Positions 32,058 through 41,490 of a stretch of 64,000 nt of DNA are shown here, piece by piece. The position numbers and the translations under genes are program-made. The stretch comes from Brevundimonas subvibrioides (GTDB lineage Bacteria; Pseudomonadota; Alphaproteobacteria; Caulobacterales; Caulobacteraceae): assembly GCF_002280785.1 (NCBI RefSeq), contig NZ_NCEQ01000004.1:62001-126000 (forward strand), read 5' to 3'. Each line of letters begins with the position of its first letter. The first letter of the stretch is position 1. Under the pieces are notes generated by a model. That model made no database searches and was not told where the DNA came from. It saw only the letters and a list, made by a program, of their open reading frames with translations.

Positions 32058-33347
32058 TCATCCGGGGAAATCTCTGTCCACGCAATGTGACCCGGGGGTC
32101 TGGGCCGGGTTCGCCCATGGAACCTTGCGCATCAGCACGAGGATCGCGGAGCCCGCAAGGGCGGCGAGGCTGGCGGCGGCGAAGACTGACGACAGCGAAA
32201 ACCCGAGGCCGAGGATTGCGACGGCGCAGGCCGGAGCCAGCCCCTGCGGCAGGGCGACAGCCATGTTCATTACGCCGAGATCGCGACCCGACCTGTGTGG
32301 GTCAGGCAGAATCTGCGCCGTCATGGCCGCGACGGCGGTCGCGTGCAGCCCGTGGGCGGCCCCGAACAGTATTTGGGCCATCAGGGGCCCCGGCCACATC
32401 GGCCAGCTGACGAATAGCGCGAGCGCAGCGGCCATTCCCACACTGCCGGTCAGCACAAACAGGCGTCGTTGTCTGAGGTGATCCGACAGGATCCCGCCCA
32501 CGAAACCAGTCGCGGCGGAGGCCAGGGTCGAGGCCAGAAGCAGCGCGCCGAACACCTGGGCGACGGACCAGCCCGCAGGCGCAGAACCCGCCGGTTGCGC
32601 CTGCAGAAAGAAGAAGAGGTAGAGCGTATTGATCGCCACCGCGCTTTCAAGCAGCAGCCGCGCGCTGAACGCCAGTCTGAACCTGCGGTCCTTCAGGGCG
32701 ACAAACGAGAGACGAAAGGGTTCGCGGGCCCGCAATGGAACCTGCGGCTCTTTCAAGAGCAGCGCGAAGGGAAGAATCAGAACCGCCGCCGCCACGATCA
32801 CGACGGCGAACTGGGCGGTGATATTGCTGGCGAGCTGGCTGACCACGAGTGCGGTGAACAGGCTTGCGACGGGCAGGGCGACGCCCGTACAGGCGCACAC
32901 CAGCCCCTTCTGATCGTCCGGCACCAGGTCCGGGACCAGGGCCATCAGCGGCGCATACAGAGCGTTGATCGCAATCTGGAACGTGACGAGCCCTACAGCC
33001 AGCTGAAGCGGGTTGCGCGCCGCGCCGATCAGGGCGAGCGCCAGCGCGGCAGTGGCAAAACCTGCCAGAATCCATGGCCGCCGTCGCCCGAAGCGACTTT
33101 TGGTGCCGTCGCTCATGGCCCCGAACAAAAGATTGGCCCCTGCGGCGGTCAGGCCTCCGAGCATGGCTGCCTGGCTGAGAAGCAACGCCTTGTCGTTGCC
33201 GCCGATCTGTTCGGCCTTTTCCGGAAGCAGCAGGGCCAGCAGAGGAATGAAAAAGATGAAGGCGCCGGCCTGTGCGGACCCATAGCTCAGGACGAAGCCG
33301 AGGGATCGTCGGGTCTTCAGGGGCTTATGGGTGACAGAGTCAGTCAT
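32058..33347 (-). CDS. MFS transporter (GPH/sugar-type)
   Basis: A 429-residue protein with about twelve transmembrane segments and the loop SDGTKSRFGRRRPWIL, characteristic of glycoside-type MFS transporters (GPH). Opposite-facing loops are also conserved (SDHLRQRRLFVL). It sits divergent from the LacI regulator and next to a GH30, GH3 and TonB receptor. A role in taking up the oligosaccharide or glucose released by these glycosidases is likely. That follows from context; family relatives carry various sugars. No binding-palindrome was found in its own upstream region. Confidence 0.83.
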   Translation of the reverse strand: MTDSVTHKPLKTRRSLGFVLSYGSAQAGAFIFFIPLLALLLPEKAEQIGGNDKALLLSQAAMLGGLTAAGANLLFGAMSDGTKSRFGRRRPWILAGFATAALALALIGAARNPLQLAVGLVTFQIAINALYAPLMALVPDLVPDDQKGLVCACTGVALPVASLFTALVVSQLASNITAQFAVVIVAAAVLILPFALLLKEPQVPLRAREPFRLSFVALKDRRFRLAFSARLLLESAVAINTLYLFFFLQAQPAGSAPAGWSVAQVFGALLLASTLASAATGFVGGILSDHLRQRRLFVLTGSVGMAAALALFVSWPMWPGPLMAQILFGAAHGLHATAVAAMTAQILPDPHRSGRDLGVMNMAVALPQGLAPACAVAILGLGFSLSSVFAAASLAALAGSAILVLMRKVPWANPAQTPGSHCVDRDFPG

Positions 33348-33442
33348 CGCGGCATATGACGTGAGCCCTGTGACTGCGTCGAGCTATTGAAGGAGGTACA
33401 GCGCGTGAACATCGTCCTGTCCTGCCCTTGCCGGAGTAACCC

Positions 33443-34498
33443 GTGACGCTGAAGAAGCCGACGATCGATGACGTGGCGGACCGGGCCGGCGTTGCCCGCA
33501 CAACCGTGTCCCGTGTTCTGAACGGGGGCCCCAACGTCCGGGAGGAGGTCCGTCAGCGCGTTCTCAAGGCCGTAGAGGCGCTGAATTATCGGGTGAATCC
33601 CCAGGCGCGTTCCCTGGCGGGAGGCGGTAGCCGGATACTGACCCTTGTCTTCGCTTCGGACCTCGAATCGGAACCGAACTCCTTTTACGCCTCGGCCTTG
33701 GAATTGGGGGCTCTGCGAGGGTGCCTGGCCCTGGGCTATCAACTGCTCACGCACCACGTTCCCCAGCAAAGTCCCGATCGCCGGGGGCAGATTCTTGACC
33801 TGATCGGCTCGCACAAATGCCAGGGCATGATTCTGACGCCACCCTTTGCGGACGATGTGGTGCTCATTGAGGAAGTCCGACGGTTAGGTTGCCGGGTCGT
33901 GACCATCTCGCCTGGCGGCGCGGGCCGGGACGTCGCCGATGGCGTTGGCATCGACGATGAGGCGGGCGGCTACGACATCGCGCGTCACCTGTTGACTCTG
34001 GGCCATCGGCGTTTCGCCTACATCGGCGGCATCGAGGGGCACCTGTCAGCCGCCCGCCGGCAGGACGGCCTCAGTCGCGCCCTTCGCGAGGCGGGGCTGG
34101 ACCCTGACAGCGTCGAACTTTTGCGAGGCGACTTCACCTTTCGATCCGGAGGAATTCTGACGGCGCAACTTCTTGACGCTCCCTGTCCACCGACGGCCCT
34201 GGTCTGCGCCAATGACGACATGGCCGCTGGCGCCCTGTCGATCGCTCACGGGCGGGGTCTGGATGTGCCAGGCGACCTGTCGATCACGGGTTTTGATGAT
34301 ACGCCGGTTTCGGCGATCATCTGGCCGCCGCTGACGACGGTTCACCAGCCGCTCAAGGAAATGGCCCATGATGCTGTGGCCGCGCTGGTCGAACGCCTGA
34401 GCGGGGCAGCGGGAGGTCTGGGCTGGCATTTCCACAACCTGCCGCATGCGGTCGTTGTGCGTGAGTCTACGGGCAGCCCCAGGCCAAAACCGGCTTGA
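33443..34498 (+). CDS. LacI-family transcriptional regulator
   Basis: The GTG at 33443 with GGAG 7-10 bp upstream opens a 351-residue LacI/GalR protein. The helix-turn-helix is TIDDVADRAGVARTTVSRVL with hinge NPQARSLAGG, then a periplasmic-binding-protein-like effector domain ending FDDTPVSAIIWPPLTTVHQP. It is expected to bind the TGGAAGCGCTTCCA palindromes at 34523 and 36402, releasing them on sugar binding. It is divergent to the MFS gene and followed by the GH30 gene. The inducer is inferred to be a beta-glucan breakdown sugar. Confidence 0.9.
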   Translation: MTLKKPTIDDVADRAGVARTTVSRVLNGGPNVREEVRQRVLKAVEALNYRVNPQARSLAGGGSRILTLVFASDLESEPNSFYASALELGALRGCLALGYQLLTHHVPQQSPDRRGQILDLIGSHKCQGMILTPPFADDVVLIEEVRRLGCRVVTISPGGAGRDVADGVGIDDEAGGYDIARHLLTLGHRRFAYIGGIEGHLSAARRQDGLSRALREAGLDPDSVELLRGDFTFRSGGILTAQLLDAPCPPTALVCANDDMAAGALSIAHGRGLDVPGDLSITGFDDTPVSAIIWPPLTTVHQPLKEMAHDAVAALVERLSGAAGGLGWHFHNLPHAVVVRESTGSPRPKPA

Positions 34499-34522
34499 CA
34501 AGCGTCTTCTGTCGAAATCAAT

Positions 34523-34536
34523 TGGAAGCGCTTCCA
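34523..34536. promoter_or_regulatory. LacI-type operator TGGAAGCGCTTCCA before the GH30 gene
   Basis: A perfect 14-bp palindrome with the central CG of LacI/GalR operators, between the lacI-type stop and the glycosidase start. An identical copy lies at 36402. Confidence 0.85.
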
Positions 34537-34651
34537 TTTTGAGGGGAGGGTCGAGGCGATGTCTGATCGAATCCTGGCGCAGGCCTTCTCATCCGTTTCG
34601 GCAGATCAGCGGCGTTTGGAGCGACGGATTAGTGTCGGGAAGGGCGCACGG

Positions 34652-36160
34652 GTGAAGTTACTGGCTCCGCTCCTTGCGGCGCTGATGGCCCTGGCTGGCG
34701 CAGGCTGCGTCTCAGCGGGCGAACCGGAAGAACCTGTCGCCCGGGTGTGGGTGACCTCCGGCGACCGAAGCCAAATGTTGAGCGAACAGGCTCCCTTGAG
34801 ATTTGCGGTTGACGCCTCGCTGGAACGCCCTGTCCTCGCTCTGGATGTGGCGCAGCGCTTTCAACATATGGTCGGTTTCGGGGCCGCAATCACGGATGCG
34901 TCTGCCTGGCTTATCCAGACCCGGCTCACTCCCCCCCAACGGGCGGCCCTCATGCAGGAGCTGTTCGGTCGAGATGCAGGAGGTCTTGGCTTCAGCTTCA
35001 CCCGCATCACGATTGGAGCCTCGGACTTCTCGCTGAACCATTACAGTCTGGCAGACGCCGCCGATCCGACCCTGCAGGATTTCTCCACGCGGAGGATGGA
35101 GGAATCCGTCTTCCCGACGGTCCGGCAGGCCCTGGCCCTGAATCCCGATCTTGAAGTCATGGCCACGCCGTGGAGCGCGCCGGGCTGGATGAAGACATCA
35201 GGCTCGATGATCCAGGGCGAGCTGAAGCCGGAGTTCTATGCGGTCTACGCCGATTATCTTCAGCACTATATCGAGGCCGCAGCGGCCCAAGGCGTGCCAA
35301 CCGACTATCTCAGCATCCAGAACGAACCCGATTTCGAACCCGACAGCTATCCTGGCATGCGCTGGGGTCCGCAAGGTCGCGCGACCTTCATCGGCCGGCA
35401 CCTCGGCCCACGTCTTCTGGCGGCCGGAATCGAAACGGATATCCTCGACTGGGACCACAATTGGGACCAGCCGGAGCAAGCTCTTGAGGTCCTTTCCGAC
35501 CCTGACGCGCAGGCGTTCGTGGCCGGTGTGGCCTGGCACTGTTACGCCGGCGACGTCGCCGCACAGACCCATGTTCACGACGCCTATCCGGACAAGTCGG
35601 CCTTTTTCACTGAATGCTCAGGAGGCGGGTGGGCCCCCGATTTTTCCGACAGTTTTGTCTGGATGATGAAGAACCTGATTATCGGCTCGACGAACGCATG
35701 GGCAAGCGGGGTGCTGATGTGGAACCTGGCCCTGGACGAAAATCACGGGCCGCATTCCGGCGGCTGCGGAGACTGTCGTGGGGTCGTGACGATCGACAGT
35801 CGCACCGGGGCCGTGCAGCGCAACCAGGAATACTACGCCTTCGGACATGCCAGCCGCTTTGTGCGCACGGGAGCCCAACGAATCGGACTGGTGGAGGCGG
35901 GCGGCCTCCTCGGTGTCGCCTTCGTGAATCTGGATGGCGAGCGGGTTCTCGTAGTGTTGAACGAAGGATCGGAGACCGTCACCTTCGGCATCCAGGATGG
36001 CTCTTGGCAGGCGCTGGCGGAACTACCGCCGAAATCGGCGGCAACCTATGCCTGGCTGCCGCCTGCCATATCGCCTGAGCAAGGCCGGTCAAGCGGGCCC
36101 GTTCCTGAACCGGGGACTCCAGAGTCTGCCCGCCGCGAGGCGGTCGATCATGGTGATTGA
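34652..36160 (+). CDS. Glycoside hydrolase family 30 protein
   Basis: The GTG at 34652 (GGGAAGGG about 12 bp upstream) starts a hydrophobic export signal, with a cysteine after about 20 residues; an earlier in-frame ATG gives an implausible leader. The 502-residue protein is a GH30 beta/alpha barrel. The acid/base glutamate is in YLSIQNEPDFEPDSY (Glu225) and the nucleophile in FFTECSGGGW (Glu321), with VGFGAAITDASAW near the N-terminus. GH30 includes glucosylceramidases and beta-1,6-glucanases; subfamily assignment is not possible by eye. The operator upstream suggests LacI control. It precedes a TonB receptor and GH3. Confidence 0.9.
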   Translation: MKLLAPLLAALMALAGAGCVSAGEPEEPVARVWVTSGDRSQMLSEQAPLRFAVDASLERPVLALDVAQRFQHMVGFGAAITDASAWLIQTRLTPPQRAALMQELFGRDAGGLGFSFTRITIGASDFSLNHYSLADAADPTLQDFSTRRMEESVFPTVRQALALNPDLEVMATPWSAPGWMKTSGSMIQGELKPEFYAVYADYLQHYIEAAAAQGVPTDYLSIQNEPDFEPDSYPGMRWGPQGRATFIGRHLGPRLLAAGIETDILDWDHNWDQPEQALEVLSDPDAQAFVAGVAWHCYAGDVAAQTHVHDAYPDKSAFFTECSGGGWAPDFSDSFVWMMKNLIIGSTNAWASGVLMWNLALDENHGPHSGGCGDCRGVVTIDSRTGAVQRNQEYYAFGHASRFVRTGAQRIGLVEAGGLLGVAFVNLDGERVLVVLNEGSETVTFGIQDGSWQALAELPPKSAATYAWLPPAISPEQGRSSGPVPEPGTPESARREAVDHGD

Positions 36161-36505
36161 AGCTCTGAGCGTTGTTCGCCATGCCCGGCTCTGCCGTTCC
36201 CGGCCCTGATGATCGACGTCATCGATCCGGAACGGCGGCTCTCGTCGGCATGCTGACGTTGTCTGTTCCGAGATTGGCTCAAGGCTTCAGCCGGGCATTC
36301 CGGGGAAGGGGACTCGAGGACCTGACCTGAGCGTTGGCAGGCACTCCAGACCGGGCTGAGTGATTATTAAATTGCGGATACCCGTGTTGCCTGATAACCG
36401 TTGGAAGCGCTTCCAGTCCTCATGAACAATGAGGGCTGCAGAGGCAAAAAAGTGGATCGCGCGGGGCAGGGGCACCGACGAACGATCACGCAGGGGAGGT
36501 TATCT
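36161..36505. other. Promoter region of the TonB receptor with operator
   Basis: This 345-bp gap holds the second LacI operator at 36402-36415 and a Shine-Dalgarno (GGGGAGG) at 36493-36499 for the receptor. An 8-bp inverted repeat, GCCGTTCC/GGAACGGC (36193-36200, 36229-36236), forms a possible stem with a 28-nt loop but no T-run. No gene is seen. Confidence 0.6.
36402..36415. promoter_or_regulatory. LacI-type operator TGGAAGCGCTTCCA before the TonB receptor
   Basis: Identical in all 14 bases to the copy at 34523, and 90 bp before the receptor ATG. Two perfect copies in one locus strongly suggest binding by the adjacent LacI protein. Confidence 0.85.
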
Positions 36506-39370
36506 ATGCGCAGCGGTCTCGTGGGCGATTGTCGCCTGACATCCAATTCATCACGGCGTCTCTACCTGACGGTTTCAGCCTTGGCGCTTGCCCTGGCGGT
36601 TCCCGCCGGTGCGCTGGCACAGGTTGGGGGCCCGGTGACGCCCCAAAGCGGGCCGGCGGCTACCCAGCTCGATGAGGTTGTCGTGACGGGCCTCCGTCGC
36701 GGCCTGGCTGATTCCATTGCGATCAAGCGGAACGAGACCTCGATCGTCGAGGCCGTATCGGCCGAGGACATCGGCAAGCTTCCCGATGTGTCCATTGCTG
36801 AATCGATCGCACGCCTGCCCGGCCTGGCCGCTCAGCGCGTCAACGGTCGCGCCCAGGTGATCTCAATCCGCGGGCTGGCTCCCGACTTTACCACGACCCT
36901 GTTGAACGGGCGTCAGCAAGCCAGTTCCGGCGACAACCGGGCCGTCGAATTCGACCAGTATCCTTCGGAGCTCCTTTCGGGCGTGGTCATCTACAAGACC
37001 CCGGATGCCGAGATTTCAGGCATGGGCCTCTCGGGAACGGCGGACCTGCGTACGGTTCGCCCGCTCGACTTCAACGAGCGGATTATCGCGCTGAACCTCC
37101 GCGGTGAGAGGACCCAGGGAGATCGGCTCAATGACGACGTTGGTAATTTCGGCGGCCGCGGGAGCATCAGCTATATCGACCAGTTCGCTGACGGCACGGT
37201 GGGGGTTGCGCTCGGCTTTGCGCACCTGGATTCGCCGTCCCAGAACCAGCACTACAAGGCCTATGGCTATGAAGGGTTCGGCTTTGCGGTCACCCCCGAC
37301 AGCGCGGACAATGCGCTGATCCTTAACGGCCAGGAAGTGTTTGCGACCTCGCGCCTCAATCAGCGGGACGCCTTTATCGGTATCCTGGAATGGCGGCCGA
37401 ACGATCGGGTTCATTCGACGCTCGACCTCTACTATTCGCGGTTCGATCAGGAAGAGACGACCCGGGGCGCGCAGTGGTTCTCAAACGGCTGGGCCGATGG
37501 CGCGACCTTCACCAATGTCCAGACCGAGGCACGCGGCGGTTCGTCCCTGGCTGTCAGTGGCAGGCTCAACGGCGGCGTCCCTATCATCCGGAACGACTAC
37601 AACACCCGGACCGATGAACTCTTTTCGGTGGGACTGAACAACGAGTTCCAGCTCGACGAACGGACCCGGCTCAAGGCCGATCTCTCCTATTCCACCAACA
37701 GCCGTCGCGAACAGATTCTCGAGACCTATGCCGGCTATGGCCTCGGAGTCGGCGGGGTCACTGGCGCAACGCAGAACGTTGGCCGCACACTCGACACGAT
37801 CGACTTCCGCCTGTCTGACGATGGCTATCCCACCTATACCGAAGGCCTGAACTATGCCGATGCGTCGCGCGTTTCGCTGGGCGACCGCGCACCGTGGGGC
37901 GGCTGGGGCCATGATGGCGCGATCCGCTTTCCGGACGTTGAGGAAAGCATCTACGCGATCGACGTGCAGGCCGAACGCCAGCTCGATGGATTCTTCACCT
38001 CCGTCAGCGCCGGGGTGAATGTCACCAGTCGCGACAAGTCGAAGCGGGTCGACGATTTTGATCTGTTCCTCAAGAACGGTCGGCAGCAGATACTTGTCGA
38101 TCCACAATATCTCGTGGCCCCGACGTCGCTCGGCTTTGCAGGCTTTGGCGATGTGTTGAGTGTCGATCTGTCGAGAGCGCTTGATGTTTACTACAACCGA
38201 TCGCCTATCCTGGATGCCAATTACTACGACAAGAACTGGGACATTTCGGAGGAGGTTATAACCTTCTTCGCCAAGACCGATTTTGAGTCCGGGCGTCTGC
38301 GAGGCAACCTGGGCGTCCAGGTCGTCCAGCAGACCCAGGAATCGACGGGAGTGATCATCAACGGTACCGCCCCGGGCCAGCCGATTGTGCCGATCAACAT
38401 CACAGCTGGCGACGACTATACCGATGTCCTGCCCAGCCTGAATCTGATCTACGACCTGGGCGACGGGCACCGGTTGCGGTTCGCGGCATCGAAAACCATG
38501 GCGCGGCCGCGCATGGACGAGATGCGCGCCAATGTGACGCCCGGCTTCAACGCGAACGTCTGTACGGGGCAGCCCTGCGCTCCGGGTCAGACGGTCAACC
38601 CCTGGTCCGCGTCTGGCGGCAATCCGGATCTGAAACCCTGGCGGGCCACCGCGTATGACGTCGCCTATGAATGGTACATCAACCCGACGAGCTACGTCTC
38701 GGTCGCGGCCTTCTACAAGGATCTCGACACCTATATTTACAGCCAGACCGGAACCTTCGACTTCTCCGGCATTCCGCTCCCGGTCACCGCGTCCTCAATC
38801 CCGCGCGGCGTGATCATCAGTTCGATCGGCCAGATGACGCTGCCGGCGAATGGAACCGGAGGCACAATCCAGGGGCTCGAGCTCAGCGGTGCTTTCAGCT
38901 TAGGCACTGTGTGGGAGCCACTGGACGGGCTGGGCGTGATCGGAAGTGTGTCTCTGACCGAGTCCGATCTGAACCCGAGCGCATCAGGCCAGGAGGTCCG
39001 CATTCCCGGCCTGTCGGGCATGGTCTACAACCTGACCGGATACTATGAGCGCGGCGGTTTTCAGGCCCGTATCAGCAAACGCTTCCGCGAGGCTTTCAAG
39101 GGGGAGGTCGTGCAGCTGTTTGCCACGCGGGGCTATACTGAAATCCTCGACGACGAACAGGTGGATGCCCAGATCGGCTACACCTTCCAGTCTGGACGTA
39201 TGGAAGGGCTGGGCCTGCTGTTCCAGGTCAACAACCTGACCAACTCGCCCTATCGCACCCGTCTCGGACTCGACAGTGGCGGCACGCATACAACTGACGG
39301 CTCGTTCATGCCGGAAACCCACGAGGAATACGGTCGTCAGTTCCTCTTCGGGATCAACTACCGGTTCTAG
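36506..39370 (+). CDS. TonB-dependent receptor of the beta-glucan locus
   Basis: The ATG at 36506 follows GGGGAGG and starts a signal peptide ending PAGALAQ. The 954-residue protein has a TonB box, LDEVVVTGLRRGL, the plug blocks SIAESIARLPGLAAQRV and ISIRGLAPDFTTTLLNGR, and ends FGINYRF. The large size is that of the Caulobacter-type carbohydrate receptors. It is the likely importer of the polysaccharide or oligosaccharide attacked by the GH30 and GH3 enzymes. The upstream operator puts it under LacI control. A hairpin follows at 39382. Confidence 0.92.
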   Translation: MRSGLVGDCRLTSNSSRRLYLTVSALALALAVPAGALAQVGGPVTPQSGPAATQLDEVVVTGLRRGLADSIAIKRNETSIVEAVSAEDIGKLPDVSIAESIARLPGLAAQRVNGRAQVISIRGLAPDFTTTLLNGRQQASSGDNRAVEFDQYPSELLSGVVIYKTPDAEISGMGLSGTADLRTVRPLDFNERIIALNLRGERTQGDRLNDDVGNFGGRGSISYIDQFADGTVGVALGFAHLDSPSQNQHYKAYGYEGFGFAVTPDSADNALILNGQEVFATSRLNQRDAFIGILEWRPNDRVHSTLDLYYSRFDQEETTRGAQWFSNGWADGATFTNVQTEARGGSSLAVSGRLNGGVPIIRNDYNTRTDELFSVGLNNEFQLDERTRLKADLSYSTNSRREQILETYAGYGLGVGGVTGATQNVGRTLDTIDFRLSDDGYPTYTEGLNYADASRVSLGDRAPWGGWGHDGAIRFPDVEESIYAIDVQAERQLDGFFTSVSAGVNVTSRDKSKRVDDFDLFLKNGRQQILVDPQYLVAPTSLGFAGFGDVLSVDLSRALDVYYNRSPILDANYYDKNWDISEEVITFFAKTDFESGRLRGNLGVQVVQQTQESTGVIINGTAPGQPIVPINITAGDDYTDVLPSLNLIYDLGDGHRLRFAASKTMARPRMDEMRANVTPGFNANVCTGQPCAPGQTVNPWSASGGNPDLKPWRATAYDVAYEWYINPTSYVSVAAFYKDLDTYIYSQTGTFDFSGIPLPVTASSIPRGVIISSIGQMTLPANGTGGTIQGLELSGAFSLGTVWEPLDGLGVIGSVSLTESDLNPSASGQEVRIPGLSGMVYNLTGYYERGGFQARISKRFREAFKGEVVQLFATRGYTEILDDEQVDAQIGYTFQSGRMEGLGLLFQVNNLTNSPYRTRLGLDSGGTHTTDGSFMPETHEEYGRQFLFGINYRF

Positions 39371-39381
39371 CAGCGGCGTCT

Positions 39382-39408
39382 GGCCGGAGCCTCGTGTGGG
39401 CTCCGGCC
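39382..39408 (+). terminator. Strong GC hairpin after the receptor
   Basis: A perfect 10-bp stem, GGCCGGAGCC/GGCTCCGGCC, with a 7-nt loop, 12 bp after the receptor stop. There is no T-run behind it, so it may be a Rho-dependent or partial terminator. Confidence 0.5.
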
Positions 39409-39495
39409 GCGTTCGCCACGCATGGACGGCGCGGACCCGCTCCCCGTCGCGCCGATATTTCGACGCCACACCTTATGTAAGCTCCGAGTATCTGA

Positions 39496-41475
39496 ATGAC
39501 CCGTCTCCCCTTCAAGATCTGCCTTTCGCTGCTTTTGCTTCTGGCCGGGTGCAGCGTCTCGCCAACGAAGGCGGAGTGGGTCTCGCTCGCGGCGACCCCT
39601 GAAGGATCGGACTGGCCGCTCCTTCGCTCACCCCATGCGGTCGATCCGGCGATGGAACAGCGGATCGCTGAAATCGTGGCGGGGATGAGCCTCGAGCAAA
39701 AGGTTGGGCAGATCACCCAGCCCGAGATCCGCTACATCACCCCGGACGAGGTCCGCCAGTACTATATCGGTTCGGTTCTCAACGGTGGCGGCAGCTGGCC
39801 GGGAATGGACAAGGGCGCGTCAGTCGAGGACTGGGCGGCGCTGTCCAGCCGCTATTATCTCGCGTCGATGTCGACTGACATGGCGGTCCAGATCCCGGTC
39901 ATCTGGGGCACCGATGCCGTGCACGGCCATAACAATGTCGCCGGCGCCACCCTGTTTCCGCACAATATCGGGCTGGGCGCGGCGAACGATCCTGCCCTGA
40001 TCGAACGTATCGGCCGGGCTACGGCGCGCCAGGTCCGCGCCACGGGCATCACCTGGGTCTTCGCCCCCACGCTCGCGGTCAGTGAAAACCGTCGGTGGGG
40101 GCGGACCTATGAAAGCTATTCGAGCGATCCCGGGATCGTTGCCCGATATGCCGATGCCATGGTCCGCGGCCTTCAGGGAGATCTCGACGGTGACGGCGAT
40201 GTCGTCGCGACAGCCAAGCATTTCATGGGCGATGGCGGCACTTTCGACGGTATCGATCAAGGCGAGACCCGGGCGACACGGCAGGAGATGATCACGCGGC
40301 ACGGGGCCGGTTACTATGCCGCCCTCGGTGCGGGCGTTCAAACCGTCATGGTGTCCTACAATAGCTGGAACGACGTCCAGGCGGGAGAGAACCATGGCAA
40401 GATGCACGGCGATCGGGAACTGCTGAGCGATGTTCTCCGGGGACGACTCGGCTTCGACGGGCTCGTTGTTTCGGACTGGAACGGCATCGACCAGGTGCCC
40501 GGCTGCACCAAGGATCACTGCGCCGCGGCCATCAACGCCGGCATCGACATGATCATGGTCCCCGAGGACTGGAAGGCCTTTATTTCCAATACCGTAGCGG
40601 ACGTTCAGGCTGGACGGATTTCCACGGCCCGGCTTGACGAGGCCGTGACGCGCATCCTGCGGGTCAAGATGCGCTCTGGTCTCTTCGAGAGGGCGCCATC
40701 AGCGAGCCTCTACAACGGCCGCGCCGACGCCCTGCTGGCGGGCGCGCTGGCGCGCGAGGCCGTTCGGCAGTCTGTAGTCCTGCTCAAGAACGAGAACGGC
40801 GTCCTGCCGCTCGCGCATGATCGCAGGATACTCGTCGTGGGGGCGAGCGCCGACAGCCTGTCCAACCAGACCGGCGGCTGGACCCTGACCTGGGGCGGGA
40901 CTGAAAACACCAACGCGGACTTCCGCGGCGGCACGACCCTGCTCGGTGCGCTTCGCCGGGGCCTTGGGTCGGAAAATGTTGTCTATTCCATTGACGCTGC
41001 GGGCATCGACGTGTCGGCCTTTGACACGGTGATCGCCGTTCTCGGCGAGACGCCCTACGCAGAGTACAATGGCGACGTACGGGCTCCGGCTCCGGTTCAA
41101 CACAGTCTGAGCTATCCAGCCGACCTTGCTGTTCTCCAGGCGGTCTCCGGGCGGGGGGTGCCTGTGGTCACGGTGCTGTACTCGGGGCGCCCCGCCTATG
41201 CCAATGACCTGATCAACCTGTCTGACGCGTTTGTGGCAGCCTTCCTTCCCGGCACCGAAGGAGATGGTCTGGCGGATGTCCTGTTGAGCGGGCCGTTCGA
41301 CTTTACCGGACGCCTCTCCTTCGTCTGGCCGGGCTCGGCCTGCAGTACGGGCGAAGGCCCGGGGAATGCCGTTCAGTTTCCGCGGGGCTATGGGCTGAGC
41401 TATGCCAGTTCCCGGACCAACGGAGCGCTTCCGGTGCCCGTCACGCCGGCAGCCTGCGAGATGGCGACACCGTAG
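39496..41475 (+). CDS. Glycoside hydrolase family 3 beta-glucosidase, lipoprotein
   Basis: The 659-residue protein has a lipoprotein signal, LLLLLAGC, so it is expected to be anchored in the outer membrane or periplasm. The GH3 barrel includes WGTDAVHGHNNVAGATLFPH, KHFMGDGGTFDGIDQGETR and the nucleophile segment LVVSDWNGIDQV (Asp327), followed by the C-terminal domain starting around VVLLKNENGVLPL. It is typical of a beta-glucosidase or exo-glucanase. Downstream by 15 bp is the flavin halogenase. Position after a GH30 and receptor suggests it trims released oligosaccharides. Confidence 0.92.
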   Translation: MTRLPFKICLSLLLLLAGCSVSPTKAEWVSLAATPEGSDWPLLRSPHAVDPAMEQRIAEIVAGMSLEQKVGQITQPEIRYITPDEVRQYYIGSVLNGGGSWPGMDKGASVEDWAALSSRYYLASMSTDMAVQIPVIWGTDAVHGHNNVAGATLFPHNIGLGAANDPALIERIGRATARQVRATGITWVFAPTLAVSENRRWGRTYESYSSDPGIVARYADAMVRGLQGDLDGDGDVVATAKHFMGDGGTFDGIDQGETRATRQEMITRHGAGYYAALGAGVQTVMVSYNSWNDVQAGENHGKMHGDRELLSDVLRGRLGFDGLVVSDWNGIDQVPGCTKDHCAAAINAGIDMIMVPEDWKAFISNTVADVQAGRISTARLDEAVTRILRVKMRSGLFERAPSASLYNGRADALLAGALAREAVRQSVVLLKNENGVLPLAHDRRILVVGASADSLSNQTGGWTLTWGGTENTNADFRGGTTLLGALRRGLGSENVVYSIDAAGIDVSAFDTVIAVLGETPYAEYNGDVRAPAPVQHSLSYPADLAVLQAVSGRGVPVVTVLYSGRPAYANDLINLSDAFVAAFLPGTEGDGLADVLLSGPFDFTGRLSFVWPGSACSTGEGPGNAVQFPRGYGLSYASSRTNGALPVPVTPAACEMATP

Positions 41476-41490
41476 GCCGGGAGACGACGA

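Noticed and set aside
36193..36236. GCCGTTCC/GGAACGGC inverted repeat as a terminator of GH30
   Set aside because: The loop is 28 nt and no T-run follows; kept only as a note in the intergenic entry.
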